Assembly (NCBI GenBank): GCA_003258735.1
Contig: QHME01000003.1
Coordinates: 121,798 to 185,797, forward strand
Length of the DNA stretch: 64,000 nucleotides
Direction of reading: 5' to 3'
Origin: Candidatus Melainabacteria bacterium
Lineage (GTDB): Bacteria > Cyanobacteriota > Vampirovibrionia > Gastranaerophilales > Gastranaerophilaceae
The translations under genes and the position numbers were made by a program. Under the pieces are notes generated by a model. It was not told the DNA's origin and searched no databases. It saw nothing but the letters and a program-made list of their open reading frames with translations. Shown here piece by piece: positions 8,814 through 17,615 of this stretch (its first letter is position 1; each line of letters starts with the position of its first letter).

Positions 8814-9938
8814 TTATTTAAATACTCCCTTAACTTTTGACATTATTGATTTTTGAGGTTTTTTACCACCATTAATTTCGTACAATCTCTGATATAAGCG
8901 TTTTTCTTCTTCACTCAATTTTGTAGGAATTTTAATTTTCACAATAACTATATGGTCACCTCGTTGAGATGGTTTTGTGATAATTGGAACACCTGCACCT
9001 TTGATTTTTACGATATTTTCATGTTGGATTCCTGCCGGTATTTGAACTTCTTTTTCTCCATCAAGAGTTTTTATTGTAACCACGTCACCCATAACCGCCT
9101 GAGCTGGCGAAATCACAAGTTCCGTAAATATATTGATACCATCACGTTTGAAATAATTTGACGGTTCTACATGGATAACCACGAACAAATCACCATTTGG
9201 ACCACCGTTTACACCGCAATCACCCTCACCTGAAACTCGGATTTTTGACATATTGTCAACCCCAGCAGGAATTTTTATTTCAATACGTTTTTCTTTATTC
9301 ACCATTCCATTGCCGTGACAAGTTTTGCAAGGTTTATCAATAACTTGGCCTGAACCTTTACAATGAGGACAAGTTGTAATTTGTGCAAAATTTCCAAGAG
9401 GAGTTCTTGTAACTGTTTTTACTTGTCCTGTTCCACCACATTGCGGACAAGTTTTCTTTTCCGAACCTTTTTCAGCACCTGAACCATGACAATCAGGGCA
9501 AATTTCCAAATGGTCAAATTTAATTTCTTTATTTATGCCAAACGCTGCATCTTCAAATTTTAATTTTACATCATATCTTAAATCATCTCCGCGTTGAGGA
9601 GCATTTGGATCAGGTCTTCCACCAAAACCGAATCCGCCAAAGCCTCCGAAGAAACTTTCAAATACGTCATTCAAATCTCCAAATCCACCTGCAAACGGTC
9701 CGTTTGTATCAAATCCTGCGTTTTTTAAACCATCTTCGCCATATTGGTCATAAGTTGCACGTTTACTTTCATCCGAAAGTGTTTCGTAAGCTTTTCCAAG
9801 TTCTTTGAATTTTTCTTCTGCATCCGGTGCTTTATTTACATCTGGGTGTAACTGCCTAGCTTTCCTACGGAAAGCAACTTTTATTTCTTCTTTGGTTGCC
9901 TCTTTGGAGACCCCAAGTATTTCGTAGTAATCTGCCAT
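8814..9938 (-). CDS. dnaJ: Chaperone protein DnaJ
   Basis: Hsp40 co-chaperone that delivers clients to DnaK and stimulates its ATPase. The 374 aa protein has a complete J domain with HPD (RQLHPDVNK), a Gly/Phe-rich linker (GGFGDLNDVFESFFGGFGG), and four zinc-binding CxxCxGxG repeats (CPDCHGSG, CPQCGGTG, CPHCKGSG, CKTCHGNG), followed by the C-terminal substrate-binding domains. It follows grpE by 39 nt. dnaK and hrcA are not next to it in this window. Confidence 0.96.
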   Translation of the reverse strand: MADYYEILGVSKEATKEEIKVAFRRKARQLHPDVNKAPDAEEKFKELGKAYETLSDESKRATYDQYGEDGLKNAGFDTNGPFAGGFGDLNDVFESFFGGFGGFGFGGRPDPNAPQRGDDLRYDVKLKFEDAAFGINKEIKFDHLEICPDCHGSGAEKGSEKKTCPQCGGTGQVKTVTRTPLGNFAQITTCPHCKGSGQVIDKPCKTCHGNGMVNKEKRIEIKIPAGVDNMSKIRVSGEGDCGVNGGPNGDLFVVIHVEPSNYFKRDGINIFTELVISPAQAVMGDVVTIKTLDGEKEVQIPAGIQHENIVKIKGAGVPIITKPSQRGDHIVIVKIKIPTKLSEEEKRLYQRLYEINGGKKPQKSIMSKVKGVFK

Positions 9939-9977
9939 ATCCTCTTTTTCTATATCCTTCTACTCTTTTAATCTGTG

Positions 9978-10556
9978 CTATTCGGCAGTCGCAACATTAA
10001 CAAGCGTTGGTCTCAAAACCTTGTCACCGACTTTGTAACCTTTTTGCAATTCTGTTATTACAGTATGTTCAGGGTGTTCGCTTGTTGGGGTTTGCATTAC
10101 GGCCTCATGGAAGTTAGGGTCAAATTCTTCTCCGATTGCTTTAATTTCTTCCAAGCCTAATTTTGTAAGGACTTCACAAACTTGTTTGTGAACAAGGTTA
10201 AAGCTTTCTTTTACCTTTTCGCAGTCTTCAACGTTTTCCAAGGCTTTTCTTCCGCGTTCAAAATTATCAAGAACAGCTAATAAATTTTTCAATGCGTTTT
10301 CTGTACCATATTTGATAAGACTTTCACGTTCTTGTTCTTGACGCTTTCTATAATTATCAAAATCGGCAGCAAGACGAATGTATTGCTGATTTAATTTATC
10401 ATATTTTTCTTGAAGTTCACTATCTTGTTTTGTTTCCTCTGAAGTTTCTTCAGCATTTGTATCTTCTTGTTCAGCTTTTACTTCTTCTGTCTGTTTATTT
10501 TCTTCGTCTTTAACGATATCGTCGTTACTAAACGGATTTGAATTCTTATTTGTCAT
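9978..10556 (-). CDS. grpE: Nucleotide exchange factor GrpE
   Basis: The 192 aa protein has an acidic, low-complexity N-terminus, the long dimerisation coiled coil (LQEKYDKLNQQYIRLAADFDNYRKRQ...), and the C-terminal beta domain ending in KVLRPTLVNVA. It releases ADP from DnaK. First gene of the operon, with a sigma-70-like promoter upstream. No CIRCE element (TTAGCACTC-N9-GAGTGCTAA) is seen in the leader, so HrcA control is not supported here. Confidence 0.94.
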   Translation of the reverse strand: MTNKNSNPFSNDDIVKDEENKQTEEVKAEQEDTNAEETSEETKQDSELQEKYDKLNQQYIRLAADFDNYRKRQEQERESLIKYGTENALKNLLAVLDNFERGRKALENVEDCEKVKESFNLVHKQVCEVLTKLGLEEIKAIGEEFDPNFHEAVMQTPTSEHPEHTVITELQKGYKVGDKVLRPTLVNVATAE

Positions 10557-10588
10557 AAATATTCCCCTTCACAACATTATATACATAT

Positions 10589-10616
10589 ATTATAAGGTAT
10601 CAATGCAATTTAACAA
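10589..10616 (-). promoter_or_regulatory. Promoter of grpE-dnaJ
   Basis: On the minus strand, TTGTTA (10611-10616) and a consensus TATAAT (10589-10594) are separated by 16 bp, leaving a 5' leader of about 25 nt. Confidence 0.6.
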
Positions 10617-10725
10617 GGGAAATTTATTATTTTTTAATAATTGACTGTGCATGAATTCTGAATAAAACTCTGAGTTTTACAGTTTAGGATTTGGATATTT
10701 CCGTTTTTGTAGTAATATATACCAT

Positions 10726-10741
10726 GTAAACACGGTTACAA
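10726..10741. promoter_or_regulatory. Possible operator in front of PPi-phosphofructokinase
   Basis: TGTAAACACGGTTACA is a 5-bp dyad (TGTAA-N6-TTACA) placed just before the ribosome binding site of the gene at 10759. Single occurrence; weak evidence. Confidence 0.25.
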
Positions 10742-10758
10742 AAGGAAAGGATTATTAA

Positions 10759-12441
10759 ATGACAAAACTTTCACCACTACAAATTGAAAGATTAAAGTAT
10801 CAACCAAAACTTCCTTCAAGCTTACAAAATGGTGTAAACTCTTTGGAAGTTGTTGAAGGTTCTGCAACAGAATCTGTTAGAGACCAAGAACAAATTAAAA
10901 CATTATTTGCTAATACTTATGGCAAACCAACTGTTACATTCAAAGCTTCATCATCTTCTAAAGAATCAGAAGTAAGAAATGTTGGCGTTATCCTATCAGG
11001 TGGTCAAGCTCCTGGTGGACACAACGTTATTGCAGGTTTGTATGATGCATTAAAAAATGCAAATTCAGCTAACAAATTGTACGGTTTCTTAGGTGGTCCT
11101 TCTGGTATCATCGACGGAAAATATGTTGAATTTGATGATGAATTTATTAATGCCTACAGAAATACAGGTGGTTTCGATATCATCGGTTCTGGTAGAACAA
11201 AATTAGAAACAGAAGAACAATTCCAAAAATCTTTGGCTGTATGTAAAAAATTAAACATCTCTGCTGTTGTAATTATCGGTGGTGATGATTCTAATACAAA
11301 TGCAGCATTATTAGCTGAATGGTTCGTAAAAAATAATGCAGGAATCCAAGTTATCGGTTGTCCAAAAACAATTGATGGCGACTTGAAAAACGACCAAATC
11401 GAAATTTCTTTCGGTTTCGATACTGCTACAAAAACTTACGCTGAACTTATCGGAAACATCGAAAGAGATGCTAATTCAGCTAAAAAATATTGGCACTTTG
11501 TAAAAATCATGGGTAGAAGTGCATCTCACGTTGCATTGGAAGCTGCATTACAAACTCAACCAAATATCACTTTGATTTCTGAAGAAGTTCAAGAAAAGAA
11601 AATGTCATTATCTTCAATCATTGATTACATGACAGATATCATTGTAAGACGTGCTGATATGGGTAAAAACTTCGGTATTGCAGTTATCCCTGAAGGTTTG
11701 ATTGAATTTATTCCTGAAATGGGTTCAATGATTTCAAACTTGAACGATATTATGGCATCATTGGAAAATGATTCAGCTTTCGTTAATGCTACAACTATCA
11801 GAGAAAAATTTGATATCGTTGAAAACAGATTAGACGAAGAAAATGCTAAGGTTTACAAATCATTACCTGCTTTAATCAAAGGTCAATTGTTGGCTGACCG
11901 TGACCCACACGGCAATGTTCAAGTTTCAAAAATTGAAACTGAAAAATTGTTAATTGAAATGATTTCAACAAGATTGGATGAATTGAAAGAAGAAGGAAAC
12001 TTCATCGGTAAATTCTCTGCACAATCTCATTTCTTTGGTTACGAAGGCAGATGCGCATTCCCATCTAACTTTGACGCTGATTATTGCTACTCATTAGGCT
12101 ACAATGCATTTGCTTTGATTAGCTTTGGCAAAACAGGTTACTTATCATCAGTAAGAAACTTGACTGAATCTGCTGACAAATGGATTGCAGGTGGTATTCC
12201 TCTTACTATGATGATGAATATGGAAAAACGTCATGGTGAAATGAAACCGGTTATCCAAAAAGCATTGGTTAGACTTGATGGACCTGTATTCAAACAATTG
12301 CAAGACAACAGAGAAGACTGGGCAATGAATGACAGATACTTATTCCCAGGTGCAATCCAATACTTTGGACCAAGCTCTGTTTGTGATATCACAACAGTTA
12401 CTTTGCAATTAGAAAGAAGCAGAGAATTAGCATCTGTATAG
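10759..12441 (+). CDS. pfp: Diphosphate--fructose-6-phosphate 1-phosphotransferase (PPi-PFK)
   Basis: Phosphorylates fructose-6-phosphate with pyrophosphate instead of ATP, a reversible glycolytic step. The 560 aa length fits the long PPi-dependent group. The phosphate-binding loop GGQAPGGHN is at 81-89, GGDDSN at 174-179 has Asp where ATP-dependent enzymes have Gly (the PPi hallmark), and the catalytic loop PKTIDGD is at 202-208. A strong AAAGGAAAGG ribosome binding site precedes it, and the codon choice is conspicuously uniform, suggesting high expression. It is monocistronic with a strong terminator. Confidence 0.94.
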   Translation: MTKLSPLQIERLKYQPKLPSSLQNGVNSLEVVEGSATESVRDQEQIKTLFANTYGKPTVTFKASSSSKESEVRNVGVILSGGQAPGGHNVIAGLYDALKNANSANKLYGFLGGPSGIIDGKYVEFDDEFINAYRNTGGFDIIGSGRTKLETEEQFQKSLAVCKKLNISAVVIIGGDDSNTNAALLAEWFVKNNAGIQVIGCPKTIDGDLKNDQIEISFGFDTATKTYAELIGNIERDANSAKKYWHFVKIMGRSASHVALEAALQTQPNITLISEEVQEKKMSLSSIIDYMTDIIVRRADMGKNFGIAVIPEGLIEFIPEMGSMISNLNDIMASLENDSAFVNATTIREKFDIVENRLDEENAKVYKSLPALIKGQLLADRDPHGNVQVSKIETEKLLIEMISTRLDELKEEGNFIGKFSAQSHFFGYEGRCAFPSNFDADYCYSLGYNAFALISFGKTGYLSSVRNLTESADKWIAGGIPLTMMMNMEKRHGEMKPVIQKALVRLDGPVFKQLQDNREDWAMNDRYLFPGAIQYFGPSSVCDITTVTLQLERSRELASV

Positions 12442-12461
12442 TCTGATTGACAAACCAATTT

Positions 12462-12494
12462 AAACGCGTCCGCATTAAATTGCGGACGCGTTTT
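12462..12494 (+). terminator. Strong rho-independent terminator of pfp
   Basis: A perfect 13-bp GC-rich stem (AAACGCGTCCGCA at 12462-12474 with 12481-12493), a 6-nt loop and a T-run. It is the most GC-rich structure in the area. Confidence 0.93.
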
Positions 12495-12518
12495 ATATGC
12501 ATGATTATCATGAGGCTA

Positions 12519-12607
12519 TTACAAACCTGTGTCAAGGTCTTTAATATTACAAATTTCGCATAAGACTAATATGTTTTATTTGGGATGCTGAAACTAATTC
12601 AGCATGA
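12519..12607. repeat. Dispersed intergenic element, module A (copy 1)
   Basis: The stretch 12537-12607 aligns with 56120-56191, with runs such as AATATTACAAATT and GACTAATATGT in common and the same TTCAG..AAC/GAC end. The inner ATGCTGAA / TTCAGCAT forms a hairpin at its right end. Non-coding; lies between pfp and the convergent TPR gene. Confidence 0.7.
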
Positions 12608-12637
12608 CTAAAATAAATTTTAGATATCTTGCAGATT

Positions 12638-14197
12638 CTATTTCACATCCAAGTTTTCAAGCTGTTTAATCTTGGTATTGATTTCGTTCATAAGGTTAAT
12701 ATTTTCAGTTTGGCGTGCATAGCGTTGAGCTTTATTCAACAATGTATAAGCCTTATTCAAGTTATTAAATTCCACCATAATATCAGCGGCAGCAAGATAA
12801 TTTTGAGCTGTCTTTAGTGGAGAATCTGCATCTGTATAATTTTTTACCGCATTAGAATATGATTTGAGCGCCTTTTCAGGTTCTTCAAATTTCATATACG
12901 CATTACCTGTATTTGATGCTACAAACCCCTTAATATTGTGATTGTCAGTTTCTTGCGCAATATCATTTGCGACATCATAGTAATTGAATGCCTCTTTGTC
13001 ATACATATCAGTATAAATATTGCCCAATTTAGTCAAAGAAGCAGATTGAGCAGGCAAATTCTCTGCCTCACCGGCATGAGAAACAGTGCTGAAATAGTGA
13101 TCCATTGCAGGTGTAATTTGATTTACATCATCATAAATTTGAGCCATAGAATAATGCGCTTTAGTTTTTACATTTTCATCTGTAGATAATTGAAGTGACT
13201 GATTGTAGCTCTTTAAAGCCTGCGCAATATAATCATGGTCATCATATATTTTGCCAACTTCATAATAAATTTTGCCTGAAGTTTCAGTATCATTTATTTC
13301 TAAAGCTCTATTTAGTGCTTGCTCGAAAGACTTAATAGCCTTTTCAGGGTCGTTTGCATAAGCGTATTTTTTCGCTTGAATAAACAAAGATTTTAGCTGT
13401 TTATCTTGCGGAATTTTTGTTGACGATGTTTGTCCTGCAACAGAAATTGGAATTACGTTAGAATTTTCCTGAGTTACTTGTTGCGGAAACGCCTCAACTT
13501 GCGCAGTTTCCTGAAGTTCTTCTTGTCTTTTTGTTTGACTTGTTGAACCGTCAGGAAATTTTACTAAAAATCGTTCATTTACATTGCCTTCATCATATTT
13601 GAAATCAATGTTTTGTAAAAATAATGCATCAACCCAATTTTCTACAACTTTTGAATCTTTGTTTAATGTTTCTGAAATATAATTATCTAAAACAGTTGCA
13701 GCACTGTTTAGAGTTGTTTTGACAAGTTTTGGATTGGCTTTTCCGCTTTGAACTTGTTTTTGTACAACACCAAGATAGCCATCTACAATTTCATTCAAAT
13801 CATCAGGTGTACCAATTGCAATCGCAGTATTTTTAAAATCTTTTAAAATCTGTGCAATGTTGATTTGATTATCAAGCTTGCCTGCCTGAGTTTGCTCAAT
13901 ATTTTTGGCTTGCGCCGTAGCGGTATTTTGTTGAGAATTTTGCGCAGAATTTATATTTACACTAGCATAACCGGTTTGTGCAGGCATGGAGAATTTTTGT
14001 TCATAAGCAGGAGTGTAAGTCGGAGCTTTTTGCTCAACATATTGTAAACCTTTACTCTTTGAATTTTGACCTGATTCTTGCTCGCGTTGTGCATTGGTGG
14101 CAGCAGATTTTTCATCCTCATCGCGTTTTTTTACACGATTTGGAAGGTCTTGTTTGACATAAGGTCTTTGATATATGTTATTAAGACTAAGTCCCAT
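12638..14197 (-). CDS. TPR-repeat protein
   Basis: A 519 aa protein. The first 130 residues are Gln/Ala/Lys-rich and look disordered. A helical segment with NIAQILKDFKNTAIAI follows, and residues about 270-515 hold some six tetratricopeptide repeats (for example KAIKSFEQALNRALEINDTE and ALKSYNQSLQLSTDE). No signal peptide or membrane segment is visible. TPR arrays mediate protein-protein contacts, and the partner is unknown. The start MGLSLNNIYQRPYV resembles the short tags on other proteins here. Monocistronic, facing pfp. Confidence 0.82.
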   Translation of the reverse strand: MGLSLNNIYQRPYVKQDLPNRVKKRDEDEKSAATNAQREQESGQNSKSKGLQYVEQKAPTYTPAYEQKFSMPAQTGYASVNINSAQNSQQNTATAQAKNIEQTQAGKLDNQINIAQILKDFKNTAIAIGTPDDLNEIVDGYLGVVQKQVQSGKANPKLVKTTLNSAATVLDNYISETLNKDSKVVENWVDALFLQNIDFKYDEGNVNERFLVKFPDGSTSQTKRQEELQETAQVEAFPQQVTQENSNVIPISVAGQTSSTKIPQDKQLKSLFIQAKKYAYANDPEKAIKSFEQALNRALEINDTETSGKIYYEVGKIYDDHDYIAQALKSYNQSLQLSTDENVKTKAHYSMAQIYDDVNQITPAMDHYFSTVSHAGEAENLPAQSASLTKLGNIYTDMYDKEAFNYYDVANDIAQETDNHNIKGFVASNTGNAYMKFEEPEKALKSYSNAVKNYTDADSPLKTAQNYLAAADIMVEFNNLNKAYTLLNKAQRYARQTENINLMNEINTKIKQLENLDVK

Positions 14198-14443
14198 CTC
14201 TTATACACTGCCTCCAAGTCTGTATCTTACCACTATATTTCTATCACAATTGCAAGTTTTTTGGGTCATACTTTCGTATGATTTATGCCATGATATATTT
14301 AAGTCTTTTTTTGCTAATGTCAACCATGACATGCTTTGCTAAAATTTTATTAAATTTCATCTTTAACAAATGTAAATAATTTGACAAAATATCATGACAA
14401 ACCAGTTTGATTAATTTATTATCAACATATATTCGGAGGAAGA

Positions 14444-14950
14444 ATGTTAAACGAAATGGTAGAAAATAAATCAAATTTTGACTTAACCTCAAAAAGCGCA
14501 TTCTCCAGTGAGAGCGATACTTTCACATCTCGTTCGATTGCTGCATTACTTGCAAAAAATAATGTGCCTTCATCTCACAAGAGAATTGCTGACAACTATC
14601 TTATTATCAAAAAAGTTTTTAAATTTCAGGCATGTATGAGCCGAATTTCTAATGTAGAAAAATCTTTGTTGGAAAAATATGATTTTAACATTTTAGAATT
14701 TACAACAATGAAACAAATGTATAATGAATTGGGACTATTACAGAAGTGGTCTCTATCTGAGGATGCAAATCTTAGGGATGTTGCTGATAATATTTTACTT
14801 ATCAGAGTTAAGGAATTGAAGTTTTTGGAAGCTAGCCGTTATGCTTCAATTTCCAACGAAATTTATAATGGCTACAAAGCTTTGGAACAATATTTAAAAG
14901 AAATAAGCAAGTTCCAAACTGTTCAAACTCTTAGAACTTTGAACTTTTAA
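14444..14950 (+). CDS. Helical hypothetical protein
   Basis: A 168 aa protein with a good ribosome binding site (CGGAGGA, 5 nt before ATG) and its own terminator, so it is very likely a real gene. The first 45 residues are Ser/Asn-rich, and residues 50-165 are predicted helical by composition, with no motif I recognise. No membrane segment. It opens a run of short, lineage-type genes extending to 17095. Function unknown. Confidence 0.6.
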   Translation: MLNEMVENKSNFDLTSKSAFSSESDTFTSRSIAALLAKNNVPSSHKRIADNYLIIKKVFKFQACMSRISNVEKSLLEKYDFNILEFTTMKQMYNELGLLQKWSLSEDANLRDVADNILLIRVKELKFLEASRYASISNEIYNGYKALEQYLKEISKFQTVQTLRTLNF

Positions 14951-14975
14951 ATAATAACAATACATACGAATACAC

Positions 14976-15007
14976 AAAAAAGCGGAAAATATATTTTCTG
15001 CTTTTTT
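14976..15007 (+). terminator. Rho-independent terminator
   Basis: AAAAAAGCGGAAAAT pairs with ATTTTCTGCTTTTTT (one G-U pair) and runs into Ts, 25 nt after the stop at 14950. Confidence 0.8.
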
Positions 15008-15113
15008 GTTTGTTAAATTTATAAATATTTTGTAATTTTACTAACAAATTATATTTTTATGTGTTTTAATCATGTCAATCAGTACAATTTACAAAAAAGA
15101 AAAGGTTAGTGAA

Positions 15114-15557
15114 ATGCAAGTAAACATGAATCCATCTGCATCATTTGGTATGGCAGTAAAAGTTGACCCAAGCGCTCAAAAAGTTATCAAAGCTCAAACT
15201 TCTGAATTATCAGAAAAAGCATATAATAAATTTTGGAATAAATTTAATGATATAGTTTCAAAACAAGAAGAAAATCCTGTAGATATTTTAATTAGAAGAT
15301 GTAAACATAGAGATGCTTTAGCTGCTGAAGTTGTTGACCATAGTGACTCTCCAATGAAAAATACAGTATATTCTCAAAGTACATTATTCCCTGGCGGACT
15401 AAAATTTATGGAAAGAGCAGAGAAAAAAGCTAACAGAATTAATGATGTAAACGATCGTATCGGAAACTACAAACCTGCAACTAAAAATGACTATACTCCA
15501 GGAAAAATGGTTGAAGAAATAGATGTTGATGGCGAACATCTTGACCTTGATGCATAA
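15114..15557 (+). CDS. Hypothetical protein with SFGMA N-terminal tag
   Basis: A 147 aa protein beginning MQVNMNPSASFGMAVKVDPS. I chose ATG 15114, with AAAAGG 10 nt upstream, over the ATG at 15072, which has no ribosome binding site. The body is charged and probably helical (YNKFWNKFNDIVSKQEENP, EKKANRINDVNDRIGN) with an acidic tail EEIDVDGEHLDLDA. No known domain is recognised. The next gene follows after 11 nt, so the two are probably cotranscribed. The start resembles that of the neighbour (ITPSNNAISFQA). Confidence 0.6.
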   Translation: MQVNMNPSASFGMAVKVDPSAQKVIKAQTSELSEKAYNKFWNKFNDIVSKQEENPVDILIRRCKHRDALAAEVVDHSDSPMKNTVYSQSTLFPGGLKFMERAEKKANRINDVNDRIGNYKPATKNDYTPGKMVEEIDVDGEHLDLDA

Positions 15558-15568
15558 ATAAATTAAAT

Positions 15569-16465
15569 ATGATAAATAATATTACTCCCTCAAATAATGC
15601 AATAAGTTTTCAAGCCTGCTACAAAAGTAAATTTAGCAAGCAGCTTGAAACTGCAATAAAAAATAATACTCCTGACCAAAAATTAATCGATGAATTTTCT
15701 AAAGTTTTTCAACAGAAGAAAAATTCTAAGTATAAAATTGGCGCAGGGAGAAATGGCGAAGTTTTTAGAATTGATGATTATTATGTGTTCAAAACTTATT
15801 TCAACGACCAACCAAAAATTGGAGAGGTAAAAATATCGCAACCAAGTATTTTCCAAACTTTAAAAACTTATTATGGCGGAATTGTTGCAAAATTTGGCAA
15901 TATCGACATTATAAAAAACGTAAGTAATGATGCAAAAAAAATGCTTGAGATGGCAAGTTCAAAAAACAATGGCGAAGGTGCATATAAGTATTGCTTAGAA
16001 GAATTTTCGCAATTGCCACAATCAGCGATAGATAATTTAGCACAAGATTTCAAAAAATTAAATGAAATCCATAGTTCAAGTCTAAACTATCGATTTGATA
16101 CAAATAATCCAAATAATTTTATAAAAGTTGGAAAATCAATAAGAATTGTAGATGACATTGACTGGGTTCCTTGCAAAAATCCAAATGACTTTTTGAGTTT
16201 CATTAATCCGTTTATCCAACAAGGTGGAGATACAAATTTGAAAAAACAATTATTGAAAAAATGTATTTTGGCGAGTGAAAAATATCAATTACCAATGGAT
16301 GATGCATTCAAATACTTGAAATCTAAATTAGATGATATATTCAAAAGTGTTGGCATAAAAGAAAACTTTGAAGATTTTTACAAAAAAATGACAAATTTGC
16401 GAAAAAATTACACTAACCAGACCAAACGTATGAAGTTGGCAAGTGAGTATATTAATTCATTATAA
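15569..16465 (+). CDS. Divergent protein-kinase-fold protein
   Basis: A 298 aa protein. After the tag ITPSNNAISFQA (residues 5-16), a kinase-like lobe can be traced: a glycine-rich loop GAGRNGEVF at 58-66, a candidate ATP lysine K75 in YYVFK, a catalytic-loop-like FDTNNPNNFI at 176-185 giving D177 and N182 with the D-x4-N spacing of aminoglycoside/HipA-like kinases, and a metal-binding IVDDID at 193-198. The remaining 100 residues are helical. The usual HxD histidine is replaced (YRFD). Kinase activity and substrate are unproven. The family call is my own motif reading. Confidence 0.55.
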   Translation: MINNITPSNNAISFQACYKSKFSKQLETAIKNNTPDQKLIDEFSKVFQQKKNSKYKIGAGRNGEVFRIDDYYVFKTYFNDQPKIGEVKISQPSIFQTLKTYYGGIVAKFGNIDIIKNVSNDAKKMLEMASSKNNGEGAYKYCLEEFSQLPQSAIDNLAQDFKKLNEIHSSSLNYRFDTNNPNNFIKVGKSIRIVDDIDWVPCKNPNDFLSFINPFIQQGGDTNLKKQLLKKCILASEKYQLPMDDAFKYLKSKLDDIFKSVGIKENFEDFYKKMTNLRKNYTNQTKRMKLASEYINSL

Positions 16466-16520
16466 AGAATATTGAAAATTTTTATTCTTGAATTATACTA
16501 AAAGCGAAAAAGAGGTATTT

Positions 16521-16763
16521 ATGAGTGTCCAAGCAATCAGCAGTGCAAATACACCCCAAAAACAAAGACCTATTAAAAAACATTTTAATACAGTTGAAAT
16601 AACAGGTTATGGTGCACTCGGTACAGGAATTGCAAGCGGAATTGCTGGAGCAAAGAAAAAAATCAAATTGCACAGATATTTAGCTTACGTTTCAGTAGGA
16701 CTTGCCATAGCACATACTGCAATTATTGAATGGAATCATCATAAATATAAAAAATCAAAATAA
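16521..16763 (+). CDS. Small membrane protein
   Basis: An 80 aa protein starting MSVQAISSANTPQK. ATG 16521 is chosen because AGAGG lies 7 nt upstream; the frame remains open to 16488 without a ribosome binding site. There are two short hydrophobic segments, ITGYGALGTGIASGIAGA and YLAYVSVGLAIAHTAIIEW, separated by a basic loop, and a Lys-rich C-terminus. Function unknown. The next gene starts 20 nt after the stop. Confidence 0.6.
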   Translation: MSVQAISSANTPQKQRPIKKHFNTVEITGYGALGTGIASGIAGAKKKIKLHRYLAYVSVGLAIAHTAIIEWNHHKYKKSK

Positions 16764-16783
16764 CCCCCAAAAAGGAGAAGAAT

Positions 16784-17095
16784 ATGAGCGTTTACGAAGC
16801 CGGAATGATGGTATGTTTTGGAATTAGCTGGCCAGTTGCAGCATTAAAAACTTATCAATGCAAATGTGTACATGGAAAAAGTATTCATTTTTCAATGTTA
16901 ATTTTACTTGGTTATGTTTGCGGAATTGCACATAAAGTTTTAGATAATATGGACTGGGTTTTCTGGTTATATATTATGAATACGGCATTTTTACTACTGG
17001 ATATGGCATTGTATTGGCGATACAAAGACAATAAAGCACCTGTCACAGATGAAAAAAATGAAGTCGATATCAATGAAGAAGTTGAAATAGACTAA
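16784..17095 (+). CDS. PQ-loop/SemiSWEET-like small membrane protein
   Basis: A 103 aa protein with an excellent ribosome binding site (AAAGGAG). Three hydrophobic helices are visible (about 4-22, 36-54, 59-78), with GISWPVAALKTYQ at the first and HGKSIHF, LGYVCGIAHK in the second, a pattern seen in PQ-loop-like triple-helix bundles. The tail is acidic (NEVDINEEVEID). Known relatives include sugar-transporting SemiSWEETs, but the substrate is unknown. The stop overlaps the stop of the convergent gene by a few bases. Confidence 0.6.
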   Translation: MSVYEAGMMVCFGISWPVAALKTYQCKCVHGKSIHFSMLILLGYVCGIAHKVLDNMDWVFWLYIMNTAFLLLDMALYWRYKDNKAPVTDEKNEVDINEEVEID

Positions 17096-17499
17096 TTTTC
17101 ATCCTTTTGAGATTTTGAGGGAATTAGCGCTACAATTGCAGGTAAGATAAACAGTGTCAAAATTAAAAGCGCAAAAAATGTAACTATTGAAGCTTGTGAA
17201 TCTTTTATTGACTGACAAACTGAAACTCCTTCAACATCAAAAGTCAAAAAAGCACCTAACAACCAAGCCCAAATCACATTTTTAGAAATAGCAAAAATTC
17301 TTTTTTTGAAATTAAATACGATTAATATTTTTATCAACACAAGTGGAATAATGAACACAAAAGGGTTTAGAGCATATTTATAAACAAATACAAATAAAGC
17401 TATTCCGCCTATAATATAAATTGCAGTCAGCAAAATATAATACAAAAGAAAAAAACTCTGGCTAATTGAACCTTTTGGACTAAAAATATTATTATTCAT
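17092..17499 (-). CDS. Four-helix integral membrane protein
   Basis: 135 aa from the ATG at 17499, which has AAGAGGA upstream; the longer frame to 17541 lacks one. Four hydrophobic helices are seen: FFLLYYILLTAIYIIGGIALF, ALNPFVFIIPLVLIKILIVF, VIWAWLLGAFLTF and IVTFFALLILTLFILPAIVAL. No motif is recognised. Its stop codon overlaps that of the convergent plus-strand gene. Confidence 0.6.
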   Translation of the reverse strand: MNNNIFSPKGSISQSFFLLYYILLTAIYIIGGIALFVFVYKYALNPFVFIIPLVLIKILIVFNFKKRIFAISKNVIWAWLLGAFLTFDVEGVSVCQSIKDSQASIVTFFALLILTLFILPAIVALIPSKSQKDEN

Positions 17500-17561
17500 A
17501 TATATTCCTCTTTTGAAGAAATTATAGCATAAATCACACACTTGGGCAAAATCTGAACAAA

Positions 17562-17596
17562 AAAAGACGGATACATAAGTAATCCGCCTTTTTAAA
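17562..17596 (-). terminator. Rho-independent terminator of the winged-helix gene
   Basis: On the minus strand GGCGGATTAC and GTATCCGTC form a stem with a small loop, followed by a run of Ts, about 20 nt after the stop of the gene at 17616. Confidence 0.75.
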
Positions 17597-17615
17597 TTTT
17601 TTGCAAAGTCAAAAA

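Noticed and set aside
10557..10758. CIRCE element before grpE
   Set aside because: No TTAGCACTC-N9-GAGTGCTAA or close variant is visible in this region.
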